Assembly: GCF_014649755.1 (NCBI RefSeq)
Contig: NZ_BMTQ01000014.1
Coordinates: 124,001-188,000 of the forward strand
Origin: Streptomyces litmocidini
Lineage (GTDB): Bacteria; Actinomycetota; Actinomycetes; Streptomycetales; Streptomycetaceae
Length of the DNA stretch: 64,000 nucleotides
Direction of reading: 5' to 3'
Positions 40,953 to 48,816 of the stretch are shown here, one piece after another. Below the pieces are notes generated by a model. That model searched no databases and was not told the DNA's origin. It saw nothing but the letters and a program-made list of their open reading frames with translations. The number at the start of each line of letters is the position of its first letter. Position 1 is the stretch's first letter. The position numbers were made by a program, and so were the translations under genes.

Positions 40953-41912
40953 GTGGGGTGGCTGCGACGAGGACCCAGACGGGACGGCGACGACGCACCG
41001 AGGGATCCCGGGTTCGCGTACTTCTCCCAGCGCGAGGCCGCGCTCTTCCGCGGCCGGGTCCGCCAGACCTTCGCCGAGCTCGGCCTGGAGGTCACCGTCT
41101 ACGCCGACCACGTCGTCGACGACAAGGGCCGCCGCTTCGGCCTCGGCAACCTCGCCGCCGTCTGCCACCAGGACCGGCGCGGCCCCCGCGTCTGGCCCGA
41201 CATGATCGACCGTCACATCGGCCTCGTCGTCCGCGCCATGGACGGCCCCTCCGCGCTCGACACCCTGCCGCCCGAGCAGATCCGCGCCCAGCTCTACCCC
41301 CGGATCGTCAGCGGGGACGGCATCGACGCCGGTGCCTTCGGCTACGCCAGGACCGTCGCCCCCGGCCTCTACGAGGTCCTCGCCCTCGACCTGCCCGAGA
41401 GCGTCATGATGCTCACCGACGAGGCGCTCGAACGGCTCGGGGACCACGCGCAGCTGCGCGACCGGGCCCTGCGCAACCTGCGCGGACTGCCCGTCGAGGA
41501 GCACGAGACCGTCCGCGACGCCGACGGCATGTGCTTCGAGGTCATCCTCGGCGACTCCTTCTACACCGCGAGCCGCGTCCTCGACCTCGACGGCGTCGTC
41601 CGGCGGGTCACCGGCCTCCCGCTCGGCGAGCACGGCGCCCTCGTCGCCCTGCCCTTCCGGCACCAGCTCGCCTTCCACCCCATCCGGGACACCTCGATCA
41701 TCCCGGCCCTCGGCGCGATGGCCTCCTTCGCCGCCGCCGGGTACGAGGACGTGCCCGGGGCCATCAGCCCGTACGTCTTCTGGTGGCGGGGCGGCACGCT
41801 CACCCAGCTCAGCGAGCACGACGAGGAGCGGGGCGACCTGCGGATCGTCGTCGGCGACGACTTCCACGAGCTCCTGGAACGGCTCATCGCCCAGGGCCCC
41901 GACCGACGCTGA
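40953..41912 (+). CDS. Conserved hypothetical protein
   Basis: 319 residues from GTG 40953. Conserved-looking blocks are FAYFSQREAALFRGRVRQTFAELGLEV, RRFGLGNLAAVCHQ, ARTVAPGLYEVLALDLPESVMML, FEVILGDSFYTASRVLDLD and GHGALVALPFRHQLAFHPIRD-like GALVALPFRHQLAFHPIRD. No signal peptide, membrane segment or catalytic motif is evident. It could be an actinobacterial family of uncharacterised cytoplasmic proteins; the gene stands alone between the LysR regulator and the M24 peptidase. Confidence 0.75.
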   Translation: MGWLRRGPRRDGDDAPRDPGFAYFSQREAALFRGRVRQTFAELGLEVTVYADHVVDDKGRRFGLGNLAAVCHQDRRGPRVWPDMIDRHIGLVVRAMDGPSALDTLPPEQIRAQLYPRIVSGDGIDAGAFGYARTVAPGLYEVLALDLPESVMMLTDEALERLGDHAQLRDRALRNLRGLPVEEHETVRDADGMCFEVILGDSFYTASRVLDLDGVVRRVTGLPLGEHGALVALPFRHQLAFHPIRDTSIIPALGAMASFAAAGYEDVPGAISPYVFWWRGGTLTQLSEHDEERGDLRIVVGDDFHELLERLIAQGPDRR

Positions 41913-42002
41913 ACCGGCGGCCGCGCATCCGGTCGCGGCCCGCGTCCCCGCCCGGCAGGATGCTGTACGTCGTACCGGACGATGACGTCGAGGAGAGCCA
42001 CC

Positions 42003-43145
42003 ATGCCGAGCACGGACACCCCCGAAGAAGTCGTGCCCTTCACCGCGGACGACTACCGGGCCCGGATGGCCCGGGCCGTCGAGTCCGCCGCCGACGCCGG
42101 ACTCGCGGGCGTGCTCGTCGCCCCCGGGCCCGACCTCGTGTACCTCACCGGCTACCGGCCCACCGCGATCACCGAGCGGCTCACCGTCCTCGTCCTCGCC
42201 GTCGGCCGGGAACCGGTGCTCGTCGTCCCGACCCTGGAGGCGCCCGACGCCGAGAAGGCCGCCGGGGCCGCCGCGCTCACCCTGCGCGACTGGACCGACG
42301 GCAAGGACCCGTACGCCGTCACCGCCCCGCTCCTCGACGCCGACGGCCGCTTCGGCGTCAGCGACAACGCCTGGGCCATGCACCTCCTCGGCCTCCAGCA
42401 GGCCCTGCCCGGCACCTCGTACGTCTCCCTCACCGAAGCCCTGCCGATGCTCCGGGGCGTCAAGGACGCCCACGAGCTGGCCCGGATCGCGGCCGCCGGG
42501 GCCGCCGCCGACCGGGCGTACGGCGAGATCCTCAAGGTCCGGTTCGCCGGCCGCAAGGAGACCGACGTCGCCGCCGACCTCGCCCGGCTCCTCATGGAGT
42601 CCGGCCACTCGCAGGTCGACTTCACCGTCGTCGGCTCCGGCCCCAACGGCGCCAACCCGCACCACGAGGCCGGCGACCGGGTCATCGAGCGCGGCGACAT
42701 GGTCGTCCTCGACTTCGGCGGCCTCAAGCACGGCTACGGCTCCGACACCACCCGCACCGTCCACGTCGGCGAGCCCACCGACGAGGAGCGCCGCGTCCAC
42801 GACCTCGTCCGCGAGGCCCAGCAGGCCGGCTTCGAGGCGGTGCGCCCCGGGGTCGCCTGCCAGGAGGTCGACCGGGCGGCCCGCAAGGTCATCACGGACG
42901 CCGGCTACGGCGAGTACTTCATCCACCGCACCGGCCACGGCATCGGCGTCACCACCCACGAGCCGCCGTACATGATCGAGGGCGAGGAGCTCCCCATCGT
43001 CCCCGGCATGTGCTTCTCCATCGAACCGGGCGTCTACCTCCCCGGCCGCTTCGGCGTCCGCATCGAGGACATCGTCACGGCCACCGAGGACGGCGCGGGG
43101 CGCCGCTTCAACAACACCCCGCACGAGATGGCCGTCGTCGAGTAG
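42003..43145 (+). CDS. M24 family metallopeptidase (Xaa-Pro dipeptidase-like)
   Basis: 380 residues, ATG 42003 with GGAGAG ten bases upstream. An N-terminal creatinase-type domain (MARAVESAADAGLAGVLVAPGPDLVYLTG) is followed by the pita-bread domain. Metal-binding residues are visible in series: Asp in LDFGGLKHGYGSDTTRT (two Asp), His in IHRTGHGIGVTTHEPP, Glu in FSIEPGVYLPG, Glu in GVRIEDIVTAT. This is the arrangement of aminopeptidase P and prolidase, which cut bonds next to proline. Probably cytoplasmic, as there is no signal. Confidence 0.93.
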   Translation: MPSTDTPEEVVPFTADDYRARMARAVESAADAGLAGVLVAPGPDLVYLTGYRPTAITERLTVLVLAVGREPVLVVPTLEAPDAEKAAGAAALTLRDWTDGKDPYAVTAPLLDADGRFGVSDNAWAMHLLGLQQALPGTSYVSLTEALPMLRGVKDAHELARIAAAGAAADRAYGEILKVRFAGRKETDVAADLARLLMESGHSQVDFTVVGSGPNGANPHHEAGDRVIERGDMVVLDFGGLKHGYGSDTTRTVHVGEPTDEERRVHDLVREAQQAGFEAVRPGVACQEVDRAARKVITDAGYGEYFIHRTGHGIGVTTHEPPYMIEGEELPIVPGMCFSIEPGVYLPGRFGVRIEDIVTATEDGAGRRFNNTPHEMAVVE

Positions 43146-43165
43146 CGCCCGCGGACGGCCCGGCC

Positions 43166-43285
43166 GGCCGTCGGTGAGGGCGACCGCCCGGCCGTCGGTG
43201 GGGGCGACCGCCCGGCCGTCGGTGGGGACGACCGCCCGGCCGTCGGTGGGGACGACCGCCTCAGCCGTCGGCGAGGACGACCGCC
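43166..43285. repeat. 24-bp tandem repeat derived from the treZ 3' end
   Basis: Five units of GGCCGTCGGTGRGGRCGACC-GCCC, at 43166, 43190, 43214, 43238 and a diverged one at 43262 that encodes the last codons and stop of treZ. Copies outside the gene would read AVVPTDGR on the minus strand, while the coding copy reads AVVLADG-stop. Exact 8-codon period. Confidence 0.85.
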
Positions 43286-45012
43286 GACTCGCCGGGGAGG
43301 CCGAGGAGCCCGTCCGCCGCCGGCGGCTCGACCGGGTCCCAGGAGGCCAGGACCCGGTCGCGGCCGTTGGAGCCGAGGGGGATCACCGCCGGCTCCTCGC
43401 CCAGGTTCACGGCCACCCGCAGGTCCCCGCGCCGGAAGACCAGCCAGCGGGCCTCCTCGTCGAAGGCGACCTTCACGCCCGCCAGGTCCGGGTCCGTCAG
43501 GTCCGGCAGGGTGCGGCGCAGTGCGATGAGCTGACGGTGCCAGGCCAGGAGCCGCTTGTGCGGGTCCCGCTCGCGCTCGGAGCGGTCGAGGACCGAGCGG
43601 TCGCGGGTGGCCGGCTCCTGGGGGTCGGGAACCTCGTCCTCGGACCAGCCGTGCGCGGCGAACTCCCGCTTGCGGCCCCGCCGTACGGCCTCGGCCAGCT
43701 CCGGGTCGGTGTGGTCGGTGAAGTACATCCAGGGCGTGCCCGCCCCCCACTCCTCGCCCATGAACAGCATCGGCACCGACGGGCCGGTGAGGACGAGCGT
43801 CGCCGCGCAGGCGAGCAGTCCGGGGGAGAGCGAGGCCGAGAGGCGGTCGCCGAGGGCCCGGTTGCCGATCTGGTCGTGCGTCTGCGCGTACCCCAGGAAG
43901 CGGTGGGCGGGGGTGCGCTCCCGGTCCACCGGGCGGCCGTGGTGGCGGCCGCGGAAGGCGGAGTACGTGCCGTCGTGGAAGAAGACGCGGGTGAGGGTCT
44001 TGGCGAGCGCCGCCATCGGGGCGCGCGCGAAGTCGGCGTAGTAGCCCTGGGCCTCGCCGGTCAGGGCGGTGTGCAGGGCGTGGTGGAAGTCGTCGTTCCA
44101 CTGGGCGTGCACCCCGAGGCCGCCGAGCGCGCGCGGGGTGGTCGTGCGCGGATCGGCGAGGTCGGACTCGGCGATCAGGAAGTGCTGGCGTCCCTGCTCC
44201 TTCGCCAACTCGTCCACGGCCGCCGACAGTTCCTCCAGGAAGGTCAGCGCCCGCGTGTCGGCGAGGGCGTGCACCGCGTCGAGCCGCAGCCCGTCGATCC
44301 GGTAGTCCCGCAGCCAGGCGAGCGCGCTCCCCAGGAAGTACGACCGGACCTCGTCCGAACCCGGCGCGTCCAGGTTCACCGCCGCACCCCACGGCGTGTG
44401 GTGGGTCTCGGTGAAGTACGGACCGAAGGAGGGGAGATGGTTCCCGGACGGGCCCAGGTGGTTGTGCACCACGTCGAGGACCACGCCCATGCCGAGGCCG
44501 TGCGCCGCGTCCGTGAACCGCTTCAGCGCCTCCGGCCCGCCGTACGGCTCGTGGACCGCCCACGGGGCCACCCCGTCGTACCCCCAGCCCCACACCCCGG
44601 GGAACGGGCACAGCGGCATCAGCTCCACATGGGTGATGCCGAGGCCCGCGAGCTCCCCGAGCCGCGCGGCCGCCGCGTCGAGCGTGCCCTCCGGGGTGAA
44701 GGTGCCGACGTGCAGCTCGTACAGGACGGCGCCGCGCAGCCGCAGTCGCGGGGACTCGTGGCGCCAGGCGTACGCCGAGTGGTCGACGACCGCGCTCAGG
44801 CCGTCGGGCCCGTCGGGCAGCCGGCGCGAGCGCGGGTCGGGCAGCACGGGCCCGCCGTCGAGCGAGAAGCCGTACCGGTCGCCGTGCTCGGCGGGCACCA
44901 CGCCCGTCCACCAGCCGTCCCGTTCGGCGTCCCGGTCCAGGGGATGGGCGGAGCCGTTCAGCTCCAGCGTCACCCGGTCACGGGCGCTCGGCGCCCACAC
45001 CTCGAAGAGCAC
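43261..45012 (-). CDS. treZ: Malto-oligosyltrehalose trehalohydrolase TreZ
   Basis: 583 residues from GTG 45012, chosen over a GTG 24 bases further because GAGGGG lies six bases upstream. Releases trehalose from malto-oligosyltrehalose made by TreY. The N-terminal CBM48-like domain (FEVWAPSARDRVTLELNG) precedes a GH13 barrel: DVVHNHLGPSGN, catalytic Asp in GLRLDAVHALADTRAL, Glu in FLIAESDLADPRT, Asp in YAQTHDQIGNRALG, and MLFMGEEWGAGTPW. Length is typical. A tandem repeat formed from its final codons follows the stop. It belongs with treY and glgX, which lie on the same strand. Confidence 0.96.
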   Translation of the reverse strand: MLFEVWAPSARDRVTLELNGSAHPLDRDAERDGWWTGVVPAEHGDRYGFSLDGGPVLPDPRSRRLPDGPDGLSAVVDHSAYAWRHESPRLRLRGAVLYELHVGTFTPEGTLDAAAARLGELAGLGITHVELMPLCPFPGVWGWGYDGVAPWAVHEPYGGPEALKRFTDAAHGLGMGVVLDVVHNHLGPSGNHLPSFGPYFTETHHTPWGAAVNLDAPGSDEVRSYFLGSALAWLRDYRIDGLRLDAVHALADTRALTFLEELSAAVDELAKEQGRQHFLIAESDLADPRTTTPRALGGLGVHAQWNDDFHHALHTALTGEAQGYYADFARAPMAALAKTLTRVFFHDGTYSAFRGRHHGRPVDRERTPAHRFLGYAQTHDQIGNRALGDRLSASLSPGLLACAATLVLTGPSVPMLFMGEEWGAGTPWMYFTDHTDPELAEAVRRGRKREFAAHGWSEDEVPDPQEPATRDRSVLDRSERERDPHKRLLAWHRQLIALRRTLPDLTDPDLAGVKVAFDEEARWLVFRRGDLRVAVNLGEEPAVIPLGSNGRDRVLASWDPVEPPAADGLLGLPGESAVVLADG

Positions 45013-45046
45013 GGGAATCCCCTCGTCGACGGTCACTCCAGCACGG

Positions 45047-45526
45047 CTACCGCGACCATCCTGGCAGTCGGGACCCCGACGCGCCCGGAGCGTCCCCCAC
45101 GCAGTTGACCGCTCGCTCGAACGTCCCGTGGCCCGCGCGGGCGAAGGACGCCTCCATCGGCACGTTCCCCAGGTCCGTCGCCGCACGGATCCGGGGCACG
45201 CCGGTGGAGGCCAGGATCCGGGTCCCCTCCGCCAGGATGTCGTCGACGTATCCGTGCCCGCGGTGGGCGGGCAGCACACCGAGGTACGCGATGACGTGGT
45301 GGTGGTCGTTCCGCGCGGGCACGACGGAGCCGACCGGTTCGCCGCTCCCCGGCAGTTCGGCGACGCGCCACCAGGCGCGCGGCGAGGAGCAGCGCGCGGG
45401 TTCCTCGTCGTAGTGCGCCTCCGCCGCCTCCCGCGCCGACAGGCCGGAGGCCGGATCGGCCCCTTCCGGCCCGGTGAGCGGGCGGATGCGGAGGTCGGCG
45501 GCGGGCGGTGCGGAAGACGTGGCCAC
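45047..45526 (-). CDS. GNAT family N-acetyltransferase
   Basis: 159 residues from GTG 45526. The acetyl-CoA loop is AYLGVLPAHRGHGYVDDIL (Arg-Gly-His-Gly), with beta strands AELPGSGEPVGSVVPARNDHHHVIAYLGV and the C-terminal ATDLGNVPMEASFARAGHGTFERAVNC. No acceptor can be predicted. It is 34 bases upstream of treZ on the same strand, perhaps co-transcribed. A short N-terminal stretch suggests the annotated start could be earlier or this copy slightly truncated. Confidence 0.85.
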   Translation of the reverse strand: MATSSAPPAADLRIRPLTGPEGADPASGLSAREAAEAHYDEEPARCSSPRAWWRVAELPGSGEPVGSVVPARNDHHHVIAYLGVLPAHRGHGYVDDILAEGTRILASTGVPRIRAATDLGNVPMEASFARAGHGTFERAVNCVGDAPGASGSRLPGWSR

Positions 45527-45660
45527 GTCGTGGTCCCCCGGGGGATCTGTGATGGGCGGGTCCGCGGACCGTGACAGCGAACCCGCCGCGGGCGGTGCGG
45601 AGTTTCCAGGTCAGCGGCCCTTCTGGACACGTCGGGGGCGACGGACCGACAATCTCGGAT

Positions 45661-46209
45661 GTGACGACCCCTTTCGAGCTTCCGGCGAACTCCCCTCGGC
45701 TGACCGACGCCGAGCGGGACCGCGCGCTGGGGCTGCTCCGTGAGGGTGCCGCTCAGGGCCGCCTCTCGCACGACACCTTCCTCTTCCGGATGGAGCGCGC
45801 GCTCCAGGCCCGCCGGCCGGACGAACTCGCCCTGCTCACCGCCGACCTGCGGACCGAGGGCACCTGGACCCGGCGGGTGGTCGGGGCGGTGGAGCGGATG
45901 TCCGCGTTCACGGCACGGATCGGGCGGGCCTGGAGCGCGGAGCGGCTCCCGAAGCTGCTGCTGCCCCACCCCGGCCCGCACCCGCTGCGGATCGGGCGCG
46001 ACCCGGTCAACGGGCTGCGCCTCAGCCACGAGACGGCCTCCCGGCTGCACGCCGAACTCTCGCTGCAGGGCGGGATGTGGGTGCTGCGCGACCTCGGCTC
46101 CACCAACGGCACCACCGTCAACGGACGGCGGGTCGCCGGCGCCGTGGTCGTGCGGGCGGGCGACGTGGTCGGCTTCGGCCAGATGTCCTTCCGGCTGTCG
46201 CACGACTGA
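45661..46209 (+). CDS. DUF1707 and FHA domain protein
   Basis: 182 residues from GTG 45661. Residues 12-65 are the DUF1707 helical domain (DAERDRALGLLREGAAQGRLSHDTFLFRMERAL). The C-terminal half is an FHA domain: LRIGRDPVNGLRLSHETASRLHAELSLQGG, WVLRDLGSTNGTTVNGRRV, VVRAGDVVGFGQMSF, with the phosphothreonine-binding Arg, Ser and Asn residues present. Such proteins bind phosphorylated partners of Ser/Thr kinases. No ribosome site precedes GTG, so it may be leaderless. Followed by the P450 gene on the same strand. Confidence 0.88.
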   Translation: MTTPFELPANSPRLTDAERDRALGLLREGAAQGRLSHDTFLFRMERALQARRPDELALLTADLRTEGTWTRRVVGAVERMSAFTARIGRAWSAERLPKLLLPHPGPHPLRIGRDPVNGLRLSHETASRLHAELSLQGGMWVLRDLGSTNGTTVNGRRVAGAVVVRAGDVVGFGQMSFRLSHD

Positions 46210-46330
46210 CCCCCGCCCTCACCCGTTCGGCGGTACGTGACGGGCGGTGCGGGCCGCGCGGTGATGGGCTGGGCGGACGCGCGCCATGATCTCCGGCCGC
46301 GGCACCCACCGCCGATCGACAGGGGGCGAG

Positions 46331-47542
46331 ATGAGCGACGCGCCGAACCGCGAGCCGGACCGGGTCATGCGGAGCGAGCGGCCGGAGGAGGCCGGGGACC
46401 CCTGGACGCGACTGCCGTCGATGGCTCCGGCGACGCCGGCCGCCGCGGCCCGCGCGAAGCAGGCCCGAACCGGCGGCCCCCCGACCGGCACCCTCACCGC
46501 GTCCGGTGCCGACGCTCCGGCCCGCACTCCCGGCACCCCTGCCGCGTCCGGCACCACGGCCCGTACCCCCGGCACCGGACGGCCGTCCGTCCCCGGACGC
46601 GTACGGACCCCGGCCGGCCCGCCCGGCGGGCGGACCGTCGCGCCGAGCCCCCTCGACCCCGGCGCCTCGCTGGACCCGCACAGGATCCACCGGACCCTGC
46701 GCGAGGAGTTCCCCCTCACGTACGACCCGCTGCTGCGGGCCTGGGTCCTCAGCCGGTACGCGGACGTGGCCACCGCGCTCACCGACGAACGCTTCACGCA
46801 CGGGCACCGGCCCGGCGACCCGCCGTGCGCGCGGGCCCACGTCGACGTCGACGTCGAGGTCCTGCGCTCCGTCACCGAACGCACCGCCCACGTCCTGGCG
46901 CGCCGGATCGCCGAACGGTCCCAGGCGGACCTGGTCGCCGACTTCTGCCACTGGCTGCCGGCCGGTACCGTCGCCGCGGCCGTCGGCGTGCCCTACCGCG
47001 ACATGATGCGGCTCGTCCGCGGCCGGGCGGCGGGCGCGCTCGCGGGGGAGTGCGGCGGCCAGATCGCCGTACGGGAGAAGGCGCTCGCCTCCTTCCTCGG
47101 CAACGTCCTCGCCGACCCGGACCAGGTCGCCGCCCTCCGCGACGCACCCGCCGGCTTCGTCGCCCGTGCCTGGGCCGAGTCGCTGCGCAGGGACCCGCCC
47201 GTGCAGATCGCGGTGCGCCGCACCGGCGCAGAGGTGCCGGTGAGCGGCGGCGTCGTCCCGGCGGGCGCGTCCGTCGCCCTGCTCGTCGGCTCGGCGGGCC
47301 GCGACCCCGAGCGCTTCCGTGAGCCCGACCGCTTCGATCCGTTCCGCGACGACCCGGGACAGCTCACCTACGGGGCCGGTTTCTGCCCGGCGGTCCTCCT
47401 CGCCGGGTTCGAAGCGGAGTACGCCCTGCGCGCCCTCTTCACGGCCATGCCCCGCCTGCGCCTCGCCGACGGCTTCCGCCCCACCTTCACGGGCCTCATC
47501 ACGCGCGCCCCGCGCAGCCTGATCGTCCGCCCGGGCGGCTGA
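46331..47542 (+). CDS. Cytochrome P450-like protein with shortened core
   Basis: 403 residues from ATG 46331. About 100 N-terminal residues are low-complexity Pro/Ala/Thr (a likely disordered extension). The remaining 300 residues are P450-like: ExxR as AWAESLRRDPPVQIAVRRTG (near 282), the FRxPxxFxPxR region as RDPERFREPDRFDPFR, and a heme-binding segment LTYGAGFCPAVLLAGFE with Cys355. The usual FGxGxHxCxG is shortened by two residues before the Cys and the following Gly is Ala. An I-helix AGxET motif is not visible, and the core is about 100 residues shorter than normal. Probable electron-transfer or atypical P450 function, not a standard monooxygenase. Confidence 0.75.
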   Translation: MSDAPNREPDRVMRSERPEEAGDPWTRLPSMAPATPAAAARAKQARTGGPPTGTLTASGADAPARTPGTPAASGTTARTPGTGRPSVPGRVRTPAGPPGGRTVAPSPLDPGASLDPHRIHRTLREEFPLTYDPLLRAWVLSRYADVATALTDERFTHGHRPGDPPCARAHVDVDVEVLRSVTERTAHVLARRIAERSQADLVADFCHWLPAGTVAAAVGVPYRDMMRLVRGRAAGALAGECGGQIAVREKALASFLGNVLADPDQVAALRDAPAGFVARAWAESLRRDPPVQIAVRRTGAEVPVSGGVVPAGASVALLVGSAGRDPERFREPDRFDPFRDDPGQLTYGAGFCPAVLLAGFEAEYALRALFTAMPRLRLADGFRPTFTGLITRAPRSLIVRPGG

Positions 47543-47620
47543 GCGGTCCCCGATTGTTGTTAGGGTGACGTGCGCCCGTCAAAGGGCGCCCGTTCCACCA
47601 CTTTCCACGGGGATTCAAAA

Positions 47621-48112
47621 ATGAAGATGCGTCATGCCCGCGCGATCGCCGTCTTCGGCATCGCGGTCGTCGCCCTGACGGGTGCCCGCGGCTCGCACGG
47701 CGGCAGCTGCGGCGGCGGCTCCGGCAGCCACAGCAACGGCAGCGGCGGCCACAGCGACAACGACGGCACCACGGGCGGCAGTTCCGGCGGATCCGTGTCC
47801 GGCGGCTCCAGCAGCTCGGACAAGGCCTCGCGCGACATCACCATCGACGCGTGCAAGTTCGACCCGGCGACGAAGAACCTCGTCGCCCGGATCACCGTCA
47901 AGAACGACGGTCTGATGGACTACGACTACGACGTCACGATGAAGTTCACCGGGGCCACCGGCGGCACCGCCGTCCCGGCCACCGCGACGAAGTCCGCCAT
48001 CGCCGTCACGGCGGGTGCCTCCCGGAGCGCCGAACTGACCACCCCGTACACGGGCACCGGTGACGGCTCCGAGTACACCAGGTGCGAGGTCACCCGCGCC
48101 TCCCGTTCCTGA
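47621..48112 (+). CDS. Secreted Ser/Gly-rich hypothetical protein with FxLYD-like domain
   Basis: 163 residues, ATG 47621. A signal region MKMRHARAIAVFGIAVVALTG is followed by a very Gly/Ser/His/Asp-rich spacer with one Cys (SCGGGSGSHSNGSGG). The C-terminal half DITIDACKFDPATKNLVARITVKNDG and the final TPYTGTGDGSEYTRCEVTR has two cysteines and an immunoglobulin-like beta pattern. ALTGARGS resembles a lipobox with Ala in the Cys position, so it is likely secreted rather than lipid-anchored. Function unknown. Convergent with no gap to the next gene. Confidence 0.8.
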   Translation: MKMRHARAIAVFGIAVVALTGARGSHGGSCGGGSGSHSNGSGGHSDNDGTTGGSSGGSVSGGSSSSDKASRDITIDACKFDPATKNLVARITVKNDGLMDYDYDVTMKFTGATGGTAVPATATKSAIAVTAGASRSAELTTPYTGTGDGSEYTRCEVTRASRS

Positions 48113-48682
48113 TCACCCCCGGCTGTCCGACAGGACCCGGTCCGCGTCCGCGGCCGGGTCCTGTCGGCCGGAGCGCCAGACGGCGGCGAGCAGGAGGACG
48201 CCGGGGAGGACTCCGGCGGTCACCCTGACGGCGGTGACGGGGGCGTCGAGCGCCGCGAGCACCAGGCCCGCCGCACCGCAGGCGGTGAGCGCGGCGGCGA
48301 GGACGTGCAGCGCGGGCCTGCGCCAGGTCACCGCCAGGCCGAAGAAGTGCACGCCGACCACGAAGGCGATCCAGCCCACCGCCGCCTGTGGGACGTGCAG
48401 CACACGGCTGATCACCAGGAGCCCGGCCGCGAGGCCGAGGACCTCCGCCGCCACCACGTACCAGTAGCGGCGCCCGAATCCGACGCCGGGACCGGTGGCG
48501 GCCCCGGCCGCCGGCGCGGCCGGGCCGCGCCGGCGCCCGAACACGACCACGCCCAGGAAAGCGGCGATCGCGAGGAGACGCAGCGGCGTCGCGACCGCCG
48601 TCGGCAGGGCGCCCGCGTTGGCCTGGACGAACACGAGCCCGAAGGCGGCGCCGATGAGTCGACCGGTTTGATCCTTTGTCAT
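48113..48682 (-). CDS. Hypothetical membrane protein
   Basis: 189 residues from ATG 48682 (ATG 48688 also possible). About six membrane segments are seen: ATPLRLLAIAAFLGVVVFG, YWYVVAAEVLGLAAGLLVIS, AAVGWIAFVVGVHFFGLAV, LHVLAAALTACGAAGLVLAA, VTAGVLPGVLLLAAVW and the N-terminal GAAFGLVFVQANAGA. No catalytic motif. It ends exactly next to the secreted gene's stop, convergently. Repeats lie upstream. Confidence 0.8.
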   Translation of the reverse strand: MTKDQTGRLIGAAFGLVFVQANAGALPTAVATPLRLLAIAAFLGVVVFGRRRGPAAPAAGAATGPGVGFGRRYWYVVAAEVLGLAAGLLVISRVLHVPQAAVGWIAFVVGVHFFGLAVTWRRPALHVLAAALTACGAAGLVLAALDAPVTAVRVTAGVLPGVLLLAAVWRSGRQDPAADADRVLSDSRG

Positions 48683-48723
48683 GATCATCAGCTTGTCACG
48701 GGCGGGGACGGCGCCTCACCCCA

Positions 48724-48812
48724 CCCGGTCGTTCCGCCCGGCCCGGTCGTTCTGCCCCACCCGGTCGCTCCGTCCGACCGGTCGTTCCGCCCGGCCCGGT
48801 CGCCCGCCCCTC
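48724..48812. repeat. 18-bp tandem repeat after treY
   Basis: Five units of CCCGGTCGTTCCGCCCGG type (48724, 48742, 48760, 48778, 48795; the fourth is 17 bases) occupy the gap between the membrane gene and treY, ending five bases before the treY stop. A second minisatellite follows treZ, so both trehalose genes carry downstream repeats. No coding use. Confidence 0.8.
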
Positions 48813-48816
48813 CGGT

